From positions 1 through 56,110 of the forward strand of contig NZ_FOIF01000008.1 in the NCBI RefSeq assembly GCF_900111575.1: a stretch of DNA of 56,110 bases, read 5' to 3'. A program made the position numbers and the translations under genes. Source of the DNA: Anaerobranca gottschalkii DSM 13577 (GTDB taxonomy: Bacteria; Bacillota; Proteinivoracia; Proteinivoracales; Proteinivoracaceae). Below, piece after piece: positions 1 to 9,679 of this stretch; the first letter of the stretch is position 1, and every line of letters starts with the position of its first letter. The notes below the pieces were generated by a model. That model searched no databases. It saw nothing but the letters and a program-made list of their open reading frames with translations, and was not told the origin of the DNA.

Positions 1-2
1 CC

Positions 3-209
3 TATAAATACAATGGTGGCGATATTTATGAGTTAGTATTAAAAAACAAGAAAAAAGAAAAAGTGAAGTTGCCTGAAAAGTATATAAAAGAAATTAGAAA
101 AAATCTAAAAAAGAATATAACAGATATAAATGCTGATATCCCTGTAATAAAATATGGCAAAAGAAATGGTTCATATTTTGCTGTAAATGCCTTGAGATAT
201 GCTTGGTAG
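3..209 (+). CDS. 3' end of an unidentified protein gene (partial)
   Basis: An open frame enters from the left edge and ends with TAG at 207-209, giving 68 residues. The visible C-terminus is Lys-rich (a run of Lys/Glu near residues 14-21) and ends in the residues NALRYAW. The strongly coding-like composition and the clean stop support a real gene whose start lies outside the window. I do not recognise the family. It points toward ispG, so the two genes converge. A mobile-element protein is possible but nothing visible proves it. Confidence 0.5.
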   Translation, partial: YKYNGGDIYELVLKNKKKEKVKLPEKYIKEIRKNLKKNITDINADIPVIKYGKRNGSYFAVNALRYAW

Positions 210-351
210 ATGTTTATTTTAGAATAAATGAAATATGTTTATATACCGATAAAATTACATGTGATAAAAATCACAATCTATTAAGAAAGGTATTTTTTGA
301 ACTATTTTTGAAAGTAGTTAACAAACAGGGGGTAATCCATAAAATTTTTTC

Positions 352-426
352 CTACAGTATATTGACACTATCTTTTTCAATATTTTTTAACTCATTTAAT
401 GCAATTTCGTGTATAATATTATTCAT
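352..426 (-). CDS. possible 24-residue peptide or truncated ORF remnant
   Basis: Reading leftward from ATG at 426-424, 24 codons (beginning MNNIIHEIALNELK) run to TAG at 354-352. An excellent ribosome binding site, AAGGAGG, sits about eight bases upstream. Part of that site lies inside an inverted repeat (428-490), so translation could be structurally controlled. No family is recognised. It may be a real small peptide, a leader peptide, or the 5' stub of a decayed gene. The strong ribosome binding site is the only firm evidence. Confidence 0.25.
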   Translation of the reverse strand: MNNIIHEIALNELKNIEKDSVNIL

Positions 427-427
427 A

Positions 428-490
428 GGGATTCGCCTCCTTGGTTAATTTGTTTTTTGCCAATTTCTATTTTACCAGAGGCGTAATCCC
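428..490. repeat. imperfect inverted repeat masking a ribosome binding site
   Basis: The arm GGGATTCGCCTC at 428-439 is complementary to GAGGCGTAATCCC at 478-490, giving twelve pairs with one bulged base and a loop of about 38 bases. On the minus strand the ribosome binding site of the 24-codon ORF lies in the arm nearest its ATG. The rest of the 210-556 gap shows no other convincing gene, and no strong terminator is seen for ispG. The repeat could be an RNA hairpin or the terminal repeats of a decayed mobile element. Confidence 0.45.
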
Positions 491-556
491 TTTTAAATTT
501 TTATTATCAAATTTTCCTACAATAATTTTACACTATGACAATTTACTATTACTGAC

Positions 557-1615
557 TTAATCAAAATTGATTATTTGGAGTAATGTATTTATAGCTTCTT
601 CTTCAGGTACAGTCCTTATAACTTCTCCTTTTTTAAAAATTATTGTTTTTCCTTTCCCTCCAGCTAATCCATAATCTGCTTCTTTTGCTTCACCAGGTCC
701 ATTGACAACACAACCCATAACAGCTATTTTTATAGGTTTTCTTAGATTAGCTACTCTTTTTTCTACTTCCTTTGCTAAAGCCTCTAAGTTGACATCACAT
801 CTTCCACAAGTTGGACAAGAAATAATTTCAGGTCTTTCCCAAAGGGTAGGTAGTTTTAAAGCTCTTAAAATATTATATGCAACAGCTACTTCTTCAATAG
901 GATCCCCTGTTAGTGAAACTCTAATAGTATCACCAATTCCATTAAATAGCAGGATACCTAAACCAACGGAAGATTTAATTGCCCCTACTTTCTTTAACCC
1001 TGCTTCAGTGATTCCTATATGTAAAGGGTAGTCTACTTTTTCTGATAGTAATGTATAAGCTTGAACTGTATCTAGCACATCGGAAGATTTTAGAGAAACA
1101 CATATATCTTCAAAGGAATGTTTTTCTAAAAGTTTAATTTCCCGTAGCGCCCCTTCCACCATTGCTTCAGGTGATGGCCTACCGTATTTTTCTAGAATAT
1201 CCTTAGGTAATGAACCACTATTTATTCCTATCCGGATAGGTATTTTTCTCCTTTTAGCTTCCTGAACAACTTTTAAAATATTGTCCTCACTACCGATGTT
1301 ACCAGGATTAATCCGAACTTTATCAATACCATTTTCCATAGCCATTAAGGCTAACCTATAATCAAAATGGATATCAGCAACTAAGGGAATATTAGTCTTT
1401 TTTTTAATTTCTTCAATACTTTTTGCAGCTTGCAAGTTGGGAACTGCTACCCTAACAATTTGACAGCCAGCATCCTCTAATCTTTTAATTTGTTCTACAG
1501 TATCAGCTATGTTTTCAGTCTTGGTATTTGTCATAGATTGAATAACAATTGGATTGAAATTGCCAATTTTAACATTGCCGATGGAAATTTCTCTAGTTCT
1601 TTTGCGATTTATCAT
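557..1615 (-). CDS. ispG: 4-hydroxy-3-methylbut-2-en-1-yl diphosphate synthase (flavodoxin/ferredoxin), IspG
   Basis: IspG reduces the cyclodiphosphate MEcPP to HMBPP, the penultimate step of the MEP isoprenoid pathway, using a [4Fe-4S] cluster. The 352-residue protein has the N-terminal TIM-barrel region (PIVIQSMTNTKTEN, then DIHFDYRLA). The C-terminal cluster-binding part shows CPTCGRC and MGCVVNGPGEA, which supply the Cys-x2-Cys and Cys-x6-Glu ligands. Length matches the short bacterial form. ATG at 1615 is preferred over GTG at 1624 because AGGA lies about ten bases before it. It is the last gene of the pyrH-frr-uppS-cdsA-dxr-rseP-ispG series, a standard Firmicutes order. Confidence 0.96.
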   Translation of the reverse strand: MINRKRTREISIGNVKIGNFNPIVIQSMTNTKTENIADTVEQIKRLEDAGCQIVRVAVPNLQAAKSIEEIKKKTNIPLVADIHFDYRLALMAMENGIDKVRINPGNIGSEDNILKVVQEAKRRKIPIRIGINSGSLPKDILEKYGRPSPEAMVEGALREIKLLEKHSFEDICVSLKSSDVLDTVQAYTLLSEKVDYPLHIGITEAGLKKVGAIKSSVGLGILLFNGIGDTIRVSLTGDPIEEVAVAYNILRALKLPTLWERPEIISCPTCGRCDVNLEALAKEVEKRVANLRKPIKIAVMGCVVNGPGEAKEADYGLAGGKGKTIIFKKGEVIRTVPEEEAINTLLQIINFD

Positions 1616-1641
1616 TATACCCACATCCTACTATTTATCAA

Positions 1642-2652
1642 TTATAGAATAAATCTTACTACATCCTTATACATGATAAATATCATAAAAATTATTAAAA
1701 CTATAAAACCAATTATATGTATTGTACCCTCTTTTTCAGGGTCAACTGGCTTTCCTCTCAATGCCTCTACTAATAAAAATACTAATCTACTTCCATCTAA
1801 AGCTGGTATGGGCAATAAATTTAATACCCCTAAGTTTACACTAAGTAAAGCAGTAAATATTAGCAAACTAGATAAACCATATTTTGCAGATTCTCCTACC
1901 ATAGAAACAATACCAATTGGGCCTGCAATTTCTGGCTCTATTCTACCTGTTATCATTAAAATTATTCCACTAATTATTTGAGTGCTTAAAGAAAAGGTTT
2001 GATAAATACTTTCTTTAATAGCTTGGAAAAAAGGTAAAGTTTTATATGCAGGGCCTATCCCGATCATCACCCTTTCAGTTTCTGGATTATATTTAGGTGT
2101 TACAGGTATATTTAATATATTACCATCCCGGGATACTTTTAAATTTAGGGTTTTATCTGGGTTACTACTAATTTGTACTACTAATTCTTCCCAAGTATTT
2201 ATTTTAATATCGTTAACTTCTAAAATATAATCTCCTTTTTTTAATCCCGCTTGATAGGCTATATTTCCTTCTTCCACTACGCCAATTTCAGGTATATTGG
2301 CCGCTAATCCAAAACCAGTAAAAACTATAATAAACAACACAAAAGCTAAAACAAAATTCATAAAGGAACCGGCAAAGACAAAGGCAAAACGCTGTAAAAC
2401 TGATTTAGTTTGTAAACTTCCTTCTTTGTCATGATCTCCTTTTTCTTCCCCTAATACCTTTACATAACCACCTAATGGAAAAAAACGTAGTGAATACTTG
2501 GTTTCACCTTTTTTCCAACTAAATATTCTTGGCCCAAATCCTATAGCAAATTCCTCAACTTCAATTCCCACCGCCCTAGCAGTAAGAAAATGACCTAACT
2601 CATGAACTAATACTAATAGTCCAAAAACAATTAAAGCTAAAAAAATTGTCAT
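1642..2652 (-). CDS. rseP: RIP metalloprotease RseP (site-2 protease)
   Basis: This is a membrane-embedded zinc protease that cuts membrane-anchored anti-sigma factors and remnant signal peptides (RasP in Bacillus). The zinc motif HELGH is at residues 17-21 inside the first hydrophobic segment. A PDZ domain occupies roughly residues 105-190, and the third ligand motif LLPIPALDG lies near residue 280 between C-terminal membrane segments. The 336-residue length is slightly short for the family but complete. ATG at 2652 is chosen over GTG at 2661 because the AGGGG of the ribosome binding site lies eight bases before it. It sits between dxr and ispG as in many Firmicutes. Confidence 0.94.
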   Translation of the reverse strand: MTIFLALIVFGLLVLVHELGHFLTARAVGIEVEEFAIGFGPRIFSWKKGETKYSLRFFPLGGYVKVLGEEKGDHDKEGSLQTKSVLQRFAFVFAGSFMNFVLAFVLFIIVFTGFGLAANIPEIGVVEEGNIAYQAGLKKGDYILEVNDIKINTWEELVVQISSNPDKTLNLKVSRDGNILNIPVTPKYNPETERVMIGIGPAYKTLPFFQAIKESIYQTFSLSTQIISGIILMITGRIEPEIAGPIGIVSMVGESAKYGLSSLLIFTALLSVNLGVLNLLPIPALDGSRLVFLLVEALRGKPVDPEKEGTIHIIGFIVLIIFMIFIMYKDVVRFIL

Positions 2653-2665
2653 CAATTTCACCCCT

Positions 2666-3802
2666 TTAATAGATAAGCTCTTTTGTTTTTTCCCTTGCCC
2701 ATTGATCTAGGTTTAAGATTTCTTCTAAATTAGGTTTTTCTACATAGGTATGTAAACTAACGGTTTTTTCAATAATTTCAGGTATTTCTAGAAAACTAAT
2801 TTTACCCTCTAAAAAGCTTTGGACACAAACCTCATTACTGGCATTTAAAATAATAGGTGCACTACCACCTTTTTTACCACATTCTAAACATAACCCTAAT
2901 CCTTTGAAGGTTTCGTAATCCGGTTCTTCAAAGGTCAAATTCTGATTGAATAAATTTAGTCTCGGAAGTTTACTAGGCCTTCTATTGGGGTAATTTAGAG
3001 CATATTCAACGGCGTAACGCATATCTGGTGGACTTAAATGGGCAATTATATTGCCATCTATAAATTGTACTGCAGAGTGAACAATACTTTGGGGATGGAT
3101 GGTAATTTGTATTTTTTCTAAGGGCACATCAAAGAGCCATTTAGCCTCTATTGCTTCTAATCCTTTGTTTATCAAGGTAGCAGAATCTATGGATATTTTT
3201 TTACCCATTGACCAATTAGGATGTTTTAATGTTTGGGCAATTGTAACATCTTTTAATTCAGATATTTTTCTACCCCTAAAGGGACCACCAGATGCAGTTA
3301 GAATAATTTTTTCTATTTGGCTATTTTGACCTTGTAAACATTGGAAAATTGCAGAATGTTCGCTATCTACAGGAATTAGCTTTACCTTGTTTTTCGTGGC
3401 TAACTCTGTAATAATATGACCTGCTATTACTAAAGTTTCTTTATTTGCTAAAGCTATATTTTTGTTATTTAAGATAGCATGATATGTAGGTAAAAGTCCA
3501 GCTTTTCCCACTATAGCAGAAACTACTGTATCTACTTCATCGTGGCAACAACATTCTATAATTCCTTCAATTCCTGAAAGAACTTTGATACCTGTTCCCT
3601 TTAATTTTAACTCTAATTCCTTTGCTGCCTTTTCATCAAACATCCCTACCATTTTAGGTCGATGTTTTAGGCATTGTTCATAGACTTTTTGCCAATTTTT
3701 ATTTGCTATTAAACTAAATACCTGGATATGGGAATTAAATTCTACAACTTCTAATGTTTGTGTTCCTACTGAACCTGTGGAACCTAATACAGATATTTTC
3801 AT
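2666..3802 (-). CDS. dxr: 1-deoxy-D-xylulose 5-phosphate reductoisomerase
   Basis: Dxr converts DXP to MEP with NADPH and a divalent metal, the first committed step of the MEP pathway. Seen in order: the nucleotide-binding start ISVLGSTGSVG, ALANKETLVIAG, the metal site VDSEHSAIFQCL, the substrate loop TASGGPFRG, HPNWSMGKKISIDSATL, and the conserved C-terminal helical domain. The length of about 378 residues is normal. ATG at 3802 is preferred over the upstream ATG at 3817 because GGGGTG lies eight bases before it. It sits 15 bases after cdsA and just before rseP. Confidence 0.96.
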   Translation of the reverse strand: MKISVLGSTGSVGTQTLEVVEFNSHIQVFSLIANKNWQKVYEQCLKHRPKMVGMFDEKAAKELELKLKGTGIKVLSGIEGIIECCCHDEVDTVVSAIVGKAGLLPTYHAILNNKNIALANKETLVIAGHIITELATKNKVKLIPVDSEHSAIFQCLQGQNSQIEKIILTASGGPFRGRKISELKDVTIAQTLKHPNWSMGKKISIDSATLINKGLEAIEAKWLFDVPLEKIQITIHPQSIVHSAVQFIDGNIIAHLSPPDMRYAVEYALNYPNRRPSKLPRLNLFNQNLTFEEPDYETFKGLGLCLECGKKGGSAPIILNASNEVCVQSFLEGKISFLEIPEIIEKTVSLHTYVEKPNLEEILNLDQWAREKTKELIY

Positions 3803-3817
3803 AAAAAAGCACCCCAT

Positions 3818-4588
3818 TTATATTATGTACATAAAGAATAAATATGCTATAGGTATTAAAAACAACAAACTATCAATTCTATCTAATATTCCGCCATGGC
3901 CTGGTAGGATATTTCCTGAGTCTTTAACATTATATTCCCTTTTAATAGCCGATTCAAATAAATCTCCAACCTGTGCACAAATACTTCCAATTAAACTAAA
4001 AAGGATTATCCAATAAGACTCTCCTAATGGAAAGAAGGTGTGAAAAATAATAGCACCAACTACTGCTAATATTGTCCCACCAATGGCACCTTCAACAGTT
4101 TTCTTAGGGGAAATATTAGGAGCTAATTTGTTTTTACCAAAAATCCATCCTGAAAAATATGCACCAGAATCAGTAAGCCATGTTAGTATTAACAAAAAAA
4201 ACACTATCTCTATTCCCTTATCTAAGTTTCTCAATTCCCGCAGATAATATAGTGGTAAGAAAATATAGAGTATTCCCCATGTAATTAAACTCAATTCCTT
4301 TAAAGTTGTATTGGAAAAATTTATAATTCTAATATATATTGCAAAGGAAAACAAAAATAATACGGAGAAAATAGTAAGGTCTAAATTGAGTTGTAATAGT
4401 AATATTATTGAAAATATACAAGAAAAAAATAGTATAACTTTGTCTTGAATATTGGTAATTTTATAATATTCATAAATGGCAATTAGAGAAATTATAAGGG
4501 TTAATAGATTGAAAATAATCCCCCCTTTTAGAAGGGCAAAAAAAACTATTGGTATTCCCAAAATTGCGGTAATTATCCTTTTTAACAT
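3818..4588 (-). CDS. cdsA: phosphatidate cytidylyltransferase CdsA
   Basis: CdsA makes CDP-diacylglycerol from phosphatidate and CTP, the precursor for pgsA-dependent phospholipids (pgsA is also in this window). It is a 256-residue, strongly hydrophobic protein with about seven membrane segments. The family signature lies near the C-terminus: ESAIKREYNVKDSG followed by LPGHGGILDRIDS. ATG at 4588 has AGGTGA seven bases upstream and is preferred over GTG at 4597. It lies between uppS and dxr, the conserved Firmicutes arrangement. Confidence 0.95.
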   Translation of the reverse strand: MLKRIITAILGIPIVFFALLKGGIIFNLLTLIISLIAIYEYYKITNIQDKVILFFSCIFSIILLLQLNLDLTIFSVLFLFSFAIYIRIINFSNTTLKELSLITWGILYIFLPLYYLRELRNLDKGIEIVFFLLILTWLTDSGAYFSGWIFGKNKLAPNISPKKTVEGAIGGTILAVVGAIIFHTFFPLGESYWIILFSLIGSICAQVGDLFESAIKREYNVKDSGNILPGHGGILDRIDSLLFLIPIAYLFFMYII

Positions 4589-4602
4589 AATTATCACCTA
4601 TT

Positions 4603-5352
4603 TTATTTATTTTTTAATCCACCGTATCGCCTATTTCTTTTTTGATAATCTATAATTGCTTCACAAAGGTGTTTCTCTGTAAAATCTGGCCATAATACTG
4701 GAGTAAAATAAAGTTCTGTATATGCAAGTTGCCATAATAGGAAATTACTAATTCTTAATTCCCCACCAGGCCTTATTAAAAGATCTGGGTCAGGTATACC
4801 CTTTCTCTTTGTTTCAAGAAATTTTCCTAAATCTGCTTCCTCTAGGTCATTAAGATCTTCTTCCTTAAAGTTTTTATTGAATTCTACCGCAGCATCTAGA
4901 ATTTCTTTGCGGGAACCATAATTGATGGCAAAAATTAAATTTAACCCATTATTATTTACAGATTTGTTTTTAGCAATTTCTATGGTATTTTTAGTGTTTA
5001 CTGGTAATTTATCTAAATCACCAATGGTTTCTATTTTGATATTATTTTTAATAATTTTATCTAATTCATTGCTAAGGTATTCTTCTGGTAACTTCATCAA
5101 AAAGTCTACTTCTTCTTTAGGTCTTTTCCAATTTTCTGTAGAAAAAGCATAAAGGATGACATTTTCAATTCCTAATTTAATACAACTTTCCGTTATTTTT
5201 TTAACAGTTTCTACACCCATTTTATGCCCTGCAGTACGGGGTAAGCCCCTCCTTTGGGCCCATCTACCATTTCCATCCATTATTATTGCTATTGTTTTAG
5301 GAATATTACCTTGTTTTTTTACTTTCTCTAGGAGATTTCTTTTAAATAACAT
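4603..5352 (-). CDS. uppS: undecaprenyl diphosphate synthase (di-trans,poly-cis)
   Basis: UppS condenses isopentenyl diphosphate units onto farnesyl diphosphate to make the C55 lipid carrier for cell-wall synthesis. Its 249 residues show IAIIMDGNGRWAQRRG (catalytic Asp, Gly-Asn-Gly-Arg-Trp-Ala), AGHKMGVE, YAFSTENWKRP, FAINYGSR and LLIRPGGELRISNFLLWQ. Length and motifs fit the bacterial cis-prenyltransferase family. AGGGGTGG precedes the ATG. The gap of about 80 bases before it (5353-5435) holds no gene. Confidence 0.96.
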   Translation of the reverse strand: MLFKRNLLEKVKKQGNIPKTIAIIMDGNGRWAQRRGLPRTAGHKMGVETVKKITESCIKLGIENVILYAFSTENWKRPKEEVDFLMKLPEEYLSNELDKIIKNNIKIETIGDLDKLPVNTKNTIEIAKNKSVNNNGLNLIFAINYGSRKEILDAAVEFNKNFKEEDLNDLEEADLGKFLETKRKGIPDPDLLIRPGGELRISNFLLWQLAYTELYFTPVLWPDFTEKHLCEAIIDYQKRNRRYGGLKNK

Positions 5353-5435
5353 TTTGCCACCCCTAATTTAAATTTTATCCCCCCTCTGCTAATTTCCCCA
5401 AATTTAGAGGATATTAAATAGCGAGGGGGGATATT

Positions 5436-5635
5436 TTATATCATTAAGTACAGTATTATTACCCCTTGTTTCTCTTCTTCCTTTACTACTCGCCAATTTT
5501 CTAATTCAGGCGAAATCTCTACTGTTTCAAGAATTTGTTCATTACCATCGGAATAAATTAATCTAAATTGAGCTTTAATTCCTCTATTTAAAATTAATTC
5601 ATTTGCCTCTTTTAATGTTAAAGCTATAAAATCCA

Positions 5636-5636
<1 letters not shown>
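5436..5636 (-). CDS. small conserved-looking protein of unknown function (66 aa)
   Basis: This 66-residue, mostly acidic protein starts at an ATG that shares its A with the TAA stop of frr (TAATG), so it is probably translationally coupled to frr. The N-terminal helix-like part (LTLKEANELILNRG) weakly recalls the first half of a PASTA-type module, but the rest does not fit well and no catalytic motif is visible. It sits between frr and uppS, where most Firmicutes have no gene. I do not recognise a family. Confidence 0.6.
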
Positions 5637-6932
<1,296 letters not shown>

Positions 6933-6960
6933 CTACATAATTTAATATTTTCCTGCCAAT

Positions 6961-6989
6961 ATTTTAACATGTTAATCAATAATTAGCAA
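6961..6989 (-). promoter_or_regulatory. candidate sigma-A promoter for pyrH and downstream genes
   Basis: On the minus strand TTGCTA (6989-6984) and TAAAAT (6966-6961) are separated by exactly 17 bases and lie just after the tsf terminator. The -10 matches five of six consensus bases and the -35 four of six. The predicted transcript would begin about 45 bases before the pyrH GTG. Confidence 0.5.
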
Positions 6990-7005
6990 AATTTATTTAC
7001 TCTTT

Positions 7006-7032
7006 AAAAAAGAGCACAAACCCTGTGCTCTT
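7006..7032 (-). terminator. intrinsic terminator after tsf
   Basis: The minus strand forms a nine-base-pair stem (AAGAGCACA at 7032-7024 with TGTGCTCTT at 7018-7010) and a five-base loop, followed directly by a run of T. It lies a few bases after the tsf stop and ends the rpsB-tsf unit. Confidence 0.85.
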
Positions 7033-7037
7033 CCTAC

Positions 7038-7688
7038 TTATTTTACTTGAGAAGCTTTCATTACTTCTTCTACAAAGTTTTCTTCTTTTTTCTCAATTCC
7101 TTCACCTAAAGTAAAGCGAACAAATCTACGGATTGTCATATTTTCTCCGATTTTAGCAATCTTCTCATTTAAAAGTTCTTGAATTGTTTGATCAGGGTTT
7201 TTGATGAAAGGTTGTTCTAATAAACAAACTTCTTTAAAATATTTATCAATTCTACCAGCTACCATTTTTTCTGCAATATTTGCTGGTTTTCCTTCGTTAA
7301 TAGCCTGAGCCATAAGGATTTCCTTTTCTTTATTGATTACTTCTTCTGGCACTTCTTCTCTTCTAATATATAATGGATTAGCAGCAGCTATTTGCATAGC
7401 TATATCTTTAACAAGTTGTTGAAATTCAGCATTCTTAGCAACAAAGTCTGTTTCACAGTTAACTTCAACTAATACACCTATTCTTCCATTACCATGTATG
7501 TAAGCATCAACTAGACCTTCAGCAGCAATTCTACCAGATTTTTTTGCTGCAGCAGCAAGACCTTTTTCCCTTAAATATTCAATAGCTTTTTCCATATCAC
7601 CATTAGTTTCAGCTAAAGCTTTTTTGCAGTCCATCATACCTGCACCTGTTTTTTCCCTTAACTCTTTAACTAAATTAGCAGATACCAT
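7038..7688 (-). CDS. tsf: translation elongation factor Ts
   Basis: EF-Ts is the guanine nucleotide exchange factor for EF-Tu. The 216-residue protein begins with the UBA-like domain ([20 protein letters not shown]), continues with GIAA-type [28 protein letters not shown], and ends in a short C-terminal domain. It is the compact form common in Clostridia and cyanobacteria, much shorter than the 283-residue E. coli protein. GGGAGG precedes the ATG. It follows rpsB in the usual order. Confidence 0.97.
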   Translation of the reverse strand: MVSANLVKELREKTGAGMMDCKKALAETNGDMEKAIEYLREKGLAAAAKKSGRIAAEGLVDAYIHGNGRIGVLVEVNCETDFVAKNAEFQQLVKDIAMQIAAANPLYIRREEVPEEVINKEKEILMAQAINEGKPANIAEKMVAGRIDKYFKEVCLLEQPFIKNPDQTIQELLNEKIAKIGENMTIRRFVRFTLGEGIEKKEENFVEEVMKASQVK

Positions 7689-7726
7689 CGTAGTACCTCC
7701 CTTTCTTATTTTTAAGCTAATATTAA

Positions 7727-7772
7727 GGGTAAGGATGAAACAAAGGTTATGCCCTCCGCTGTCCCCTTACCC
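7727..7772 (-). repeat. hairpin between rpsB and tsf
   Basis: GGGTAAGG (7727-7734) and CCTTACCC (7765-7772) are a perfect eight-base inverted repeat around a 30-base loop in the 95-base gap between rpsB and tsf. No T-run follows on the transcribed strand, so an attenuating or processing stem is more likely than a full terminator. Confidence 0.5.
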
Positions 7773-7783
7773 ATTTTAAAATA

Positions 7784-8476
7784 CTATTCTTGTACTCCTT
7801 GATTGCCTTCTAATACTGCGTCGGCAATTTTAGAAGCAATTAGGCTCACAGCACGGATAGCATCATCATTTCCAGGAATTACATAATCTACTTCATCTGG
7901 ATCACAGTTAGTGTCTACTATAGCTACAATTGGTATACCCAATTTTCTAGCTTCCGCTACTGCAATTCTTTCTTTTCTTGGATCCACAATAAAGATTGCA
8001 TCTGGAAGTTTAGCCATGTCTTTGATACCAGCTAAGTTTTTGTTGAGCTTTTCCATTTCATGACGAAGTTTAATAACTTCTTTTTTAGGAAGAACATCAA
8101 AGGTTCCATCCTGCTCCATTTGCTCTAATTCCCTTAGCCTGTTGATCCTTTTTCCAATGGTATCAAAGTTAGTTAACATACCACCTAACCATCTTTGATT
8201 TACCCAGAACATACCACAGCGCTTTGCTTCAGTTTCTACTGCTTCCTGTGCTTGTTTTTTTGTACCTACAAAGAGAATTTTTCCTCCTTGAGAAGCAACC
8301 TCTTTTACGAAATTGTATGCTTCTTCAATTTTTCCTACTGTTTTTTGTAGGTCAATAACATAAATGCCGTTTCTTTCAGTGAAGATATAAGGAGCCATCT
8401 TAGGGTTCCAACGGCGTGTTTGATGTCCAAAATGAACACCTGCTTCTAATAATTGTTTCATTGAAATAATAGCCAT
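7784..8476 (-). CDS. rpsB: 30S ribosomal protein S2 (uS2)
   Basis: S2 binds the 16S rRNA head-body junction of the small subunit. The protein has 230 residues and shows the family landmarks [49 protein letters not shown] and [22 protein letters not shown] precedes the ATG. It lies after the last gene of the flagellar operon, as in Bacillus, but has its own promoter and a structured leader. Confidence 0.98.
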   Translation of the reverse strand: MAIISMKQLLEAGVHFGHQTRRWNPKMAPYIFTERNGIYVIDLQKTVGKIEEAYNFVKEVASQGGKILFVGTKKQAQEAVETEAKRCGMFWVNQRWLGGMLTNFDTIGKRINRLRELEQMEQDGTFDVLPKKEVIKLRHEMEKLNKNLAGIKDMAKLPDAIFIVDPRKERIAVAEARKLGIPIVAIVDTNCDPDEVDYVIPGNDDAIRAVSLIASKIADAVLEGNQGVQE

Positions 8477-8505
8477 TAAAATGACCTCCTCTCTGGTTTT
8501 TCCTC

Positions 8506-8567
8506 CGCTTAAAATTCTAAAGGGATCAACCTTAAATATATAAGGACCAGCTCCCTTGTTTTAAGCG
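8506..8567 (-). promoter_or_regulatory. structured 5' leader of rpsB, candidate S2 autoregulatory RNA
   Basis: Three nested inverted repeats can be read: CGCTTAAAA (8506-8514) with TTTTAAGCG (8559-8567), AAGGGA (8520-8525) with TCCCTT (8552-8557), and CCTTA (8530-8534) with TAAGG (8541-8545). They form one long interrupted hairpin in the leader of about 100 bases before the rpsB ribosome binding site. Ribosomal protein operons often carry such leaders. Binding of S2 is an inference from position only. Confidence 0.6.
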
Positions 8568-8587
8568 TGTGTTTTTACAACAAATGT

Positions 8588-8616
8588 AGTATATCATATT
8601 AGTATCCAAAAAACAA
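8588..8616 (-). promoter_or_regulatory. sigma-A promoter of rpsB-tsf
   Basis: On the minus strand TTGTTT (8616-8611) and TATACT (8593-8588) are separated by exactly 17 bases. The -10 has five of six consensus bases. The predicted start gives a leader of about 100 bases before the rpsB ATG. The promoter lies just beyond the stop of the preceding membrane-protein gene, and no terminator is seen between them. Confidence 0.6.
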
Positions 8617-8655
8617 CTTTTTATTTATTTTTTTATACTTTTTTCACCTTAAAAA

Positions 8656-9225
8656 TTATTTATTTAATGTCAGTGTAAAAATAGATGTTAGCTCTTCTCC
8701 TTGATCTTGAATGTCGATGATTATAGGGATTGTTAGTATTTTTATTGGATCAAAAAGAATTGTTTTACTATTTAAGTTATTGTCTATTAACTCGTCAATT
8801 TTGATGGAGATATCCCGAGAAATTGATTGAGCAATTACCTTTTCATCTAAACCTTCTAAAAGCCGTACCATGGCAATTTTTACTTGACTTTTAAAGGTTT
8901 CTTCGATTCCCTTTACAGTATCGGGGGGAAGGGGATATTCCATATCACCAATTTTGATACTGGCACTTTTAATTTGTCCTGTCAATTCGCTATCAACAAT
9001 ATATGGTATTTCAGTTTTTAATGCATCTACATAGTGGGGAAGCTGTATTTCAACTATTTCAGAAACTTGCTCTGCAATAACAGGAGTTATGCTTCTAGTA
9101 TCAATAGTTAATATTAACCCTTTGTAAAAAGTAAAATAAGTGATAGAAGAAAAGGCAATTATTAATAAGAAAAAACCTACAAAAAATCCTATAAAAAAAG
9201 AAGACAAACTAAATTTTTTAAACAT
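8656..9225 (-). CDS. single-pass membrane protein of unknown function
   Basis: The 189-residue protein has a strongly hydrophobic N-terminal segment (about residues 9-34) and then a hydrophilic domain of about 150 residues, probably outside the membrane. That domain is rich in Ile, Val and acidic residues and has no cysteine and no catalytic motif I recognise. The ATG is preceded by AGGGGTGG. It is the last gene before rpsB and may be the distal end of the flagellar operon. No family is recognised. Confidence 0.65.
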   Translation of the reverse strand: MFKKFSLSSFFIGFFVGFFLLIIAFSSITYFTFYKGLILTIDTRSITPVIAEQVSEIVEIQLPHYVDALKTEIPYIVDSELTGQIKSASIKIGDMEYPLPPDTVKGIEETFKSQVKIAMVRLLEGLDEKVIAQSISRDISIKIDELIDNNLNSKTILFDPIKILTIPIIIDIQDQGEELTSIFTLTLNK

Positions 9226-9286
9226 TATTTACCACCCCTATTAGTTAATTATTATACCAATAGAAAGGTAAAATATGCCCAAAAAC

Positions 9287-9679
9287 TTAGTTTGTCAATA
9301 AAGAAATTATCTCCTCAATACTTGCATTTGATTTAATTATATAATCACCATATCTAATTTTAGAAGTAAGTCCCCTTTTTTCTATTTCCCTTAAAAATTC
9401 ATCGCCATTAAATCCCTTTTCCTTTAACAATGTTACAATATATTGAGTACTTACACCTTTAGGTATTGACAATAGTATTTCGTCAGATTTTTCCTCTTCA
9501 ATTTCAATTCTTATTGTATTTTTTATTTTTTGATAAAGTTCTTCTTCTACTTCAGATTGAAAAACCATTCCCATCTCTTTAGCTCTAGTAATAATTTCTT
9601 GATCCGTTAAAGATTGATTCATCCAAAACAAAGATGTAATTATAATACCTATTCCTAAAGAAATCAGATTTTTACCCAT
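9287..9679 (-). CDS. membrane-anchored protein with a YceG/MltG-like N-terminal-type domain
   Basis: The 130-residue protein has one N-terminal membrane segment and a soluble domain. The motifs LSIPKGVSTQYIVTLLKEKG and YGDYIIKSNASIEEIISLL resemble the LysM-like subdomain that precedes the catalytic domain of endolytic transglycosylase MltG (YceG). The catalytic part is absent, so enzyme activity is not expected. ATG at 9679 has GAGGGGG upstream and overlaps the preceding gene by eight bases. The upstream alternative at 9694 lacks a ribosome binding site. The link to peptidoglycan is an inference from weak similarity. Confidence 0.6.
   Translation of the reverse strand: MGKNLISLGIGIIITSLFWMNQSLTDQEIITRAKEMGMVFQSEVEEELYQKIKNTIRIEIEEEKSDEILLSIPKGVSTQYIVTLLKEKGFNGDEFLREIEKRGLTSKIRYGDYIIKSNASIEEIISLLTN

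Noticed and set aside
203-448. 81-residue plus-strand ORF starting at a TTG inside the end of the first gene
   Set aside because: No ribosome binding site, unusual Phe/Ile-rich composition, and it overlaps the 24-codon minus-strand ORF with its better ribosome binding site.
1490-1981. 163-residue plus-strand ORF across ispG and rseP
   Set aside because: It is antisense to two clear genes and shows no family motif.
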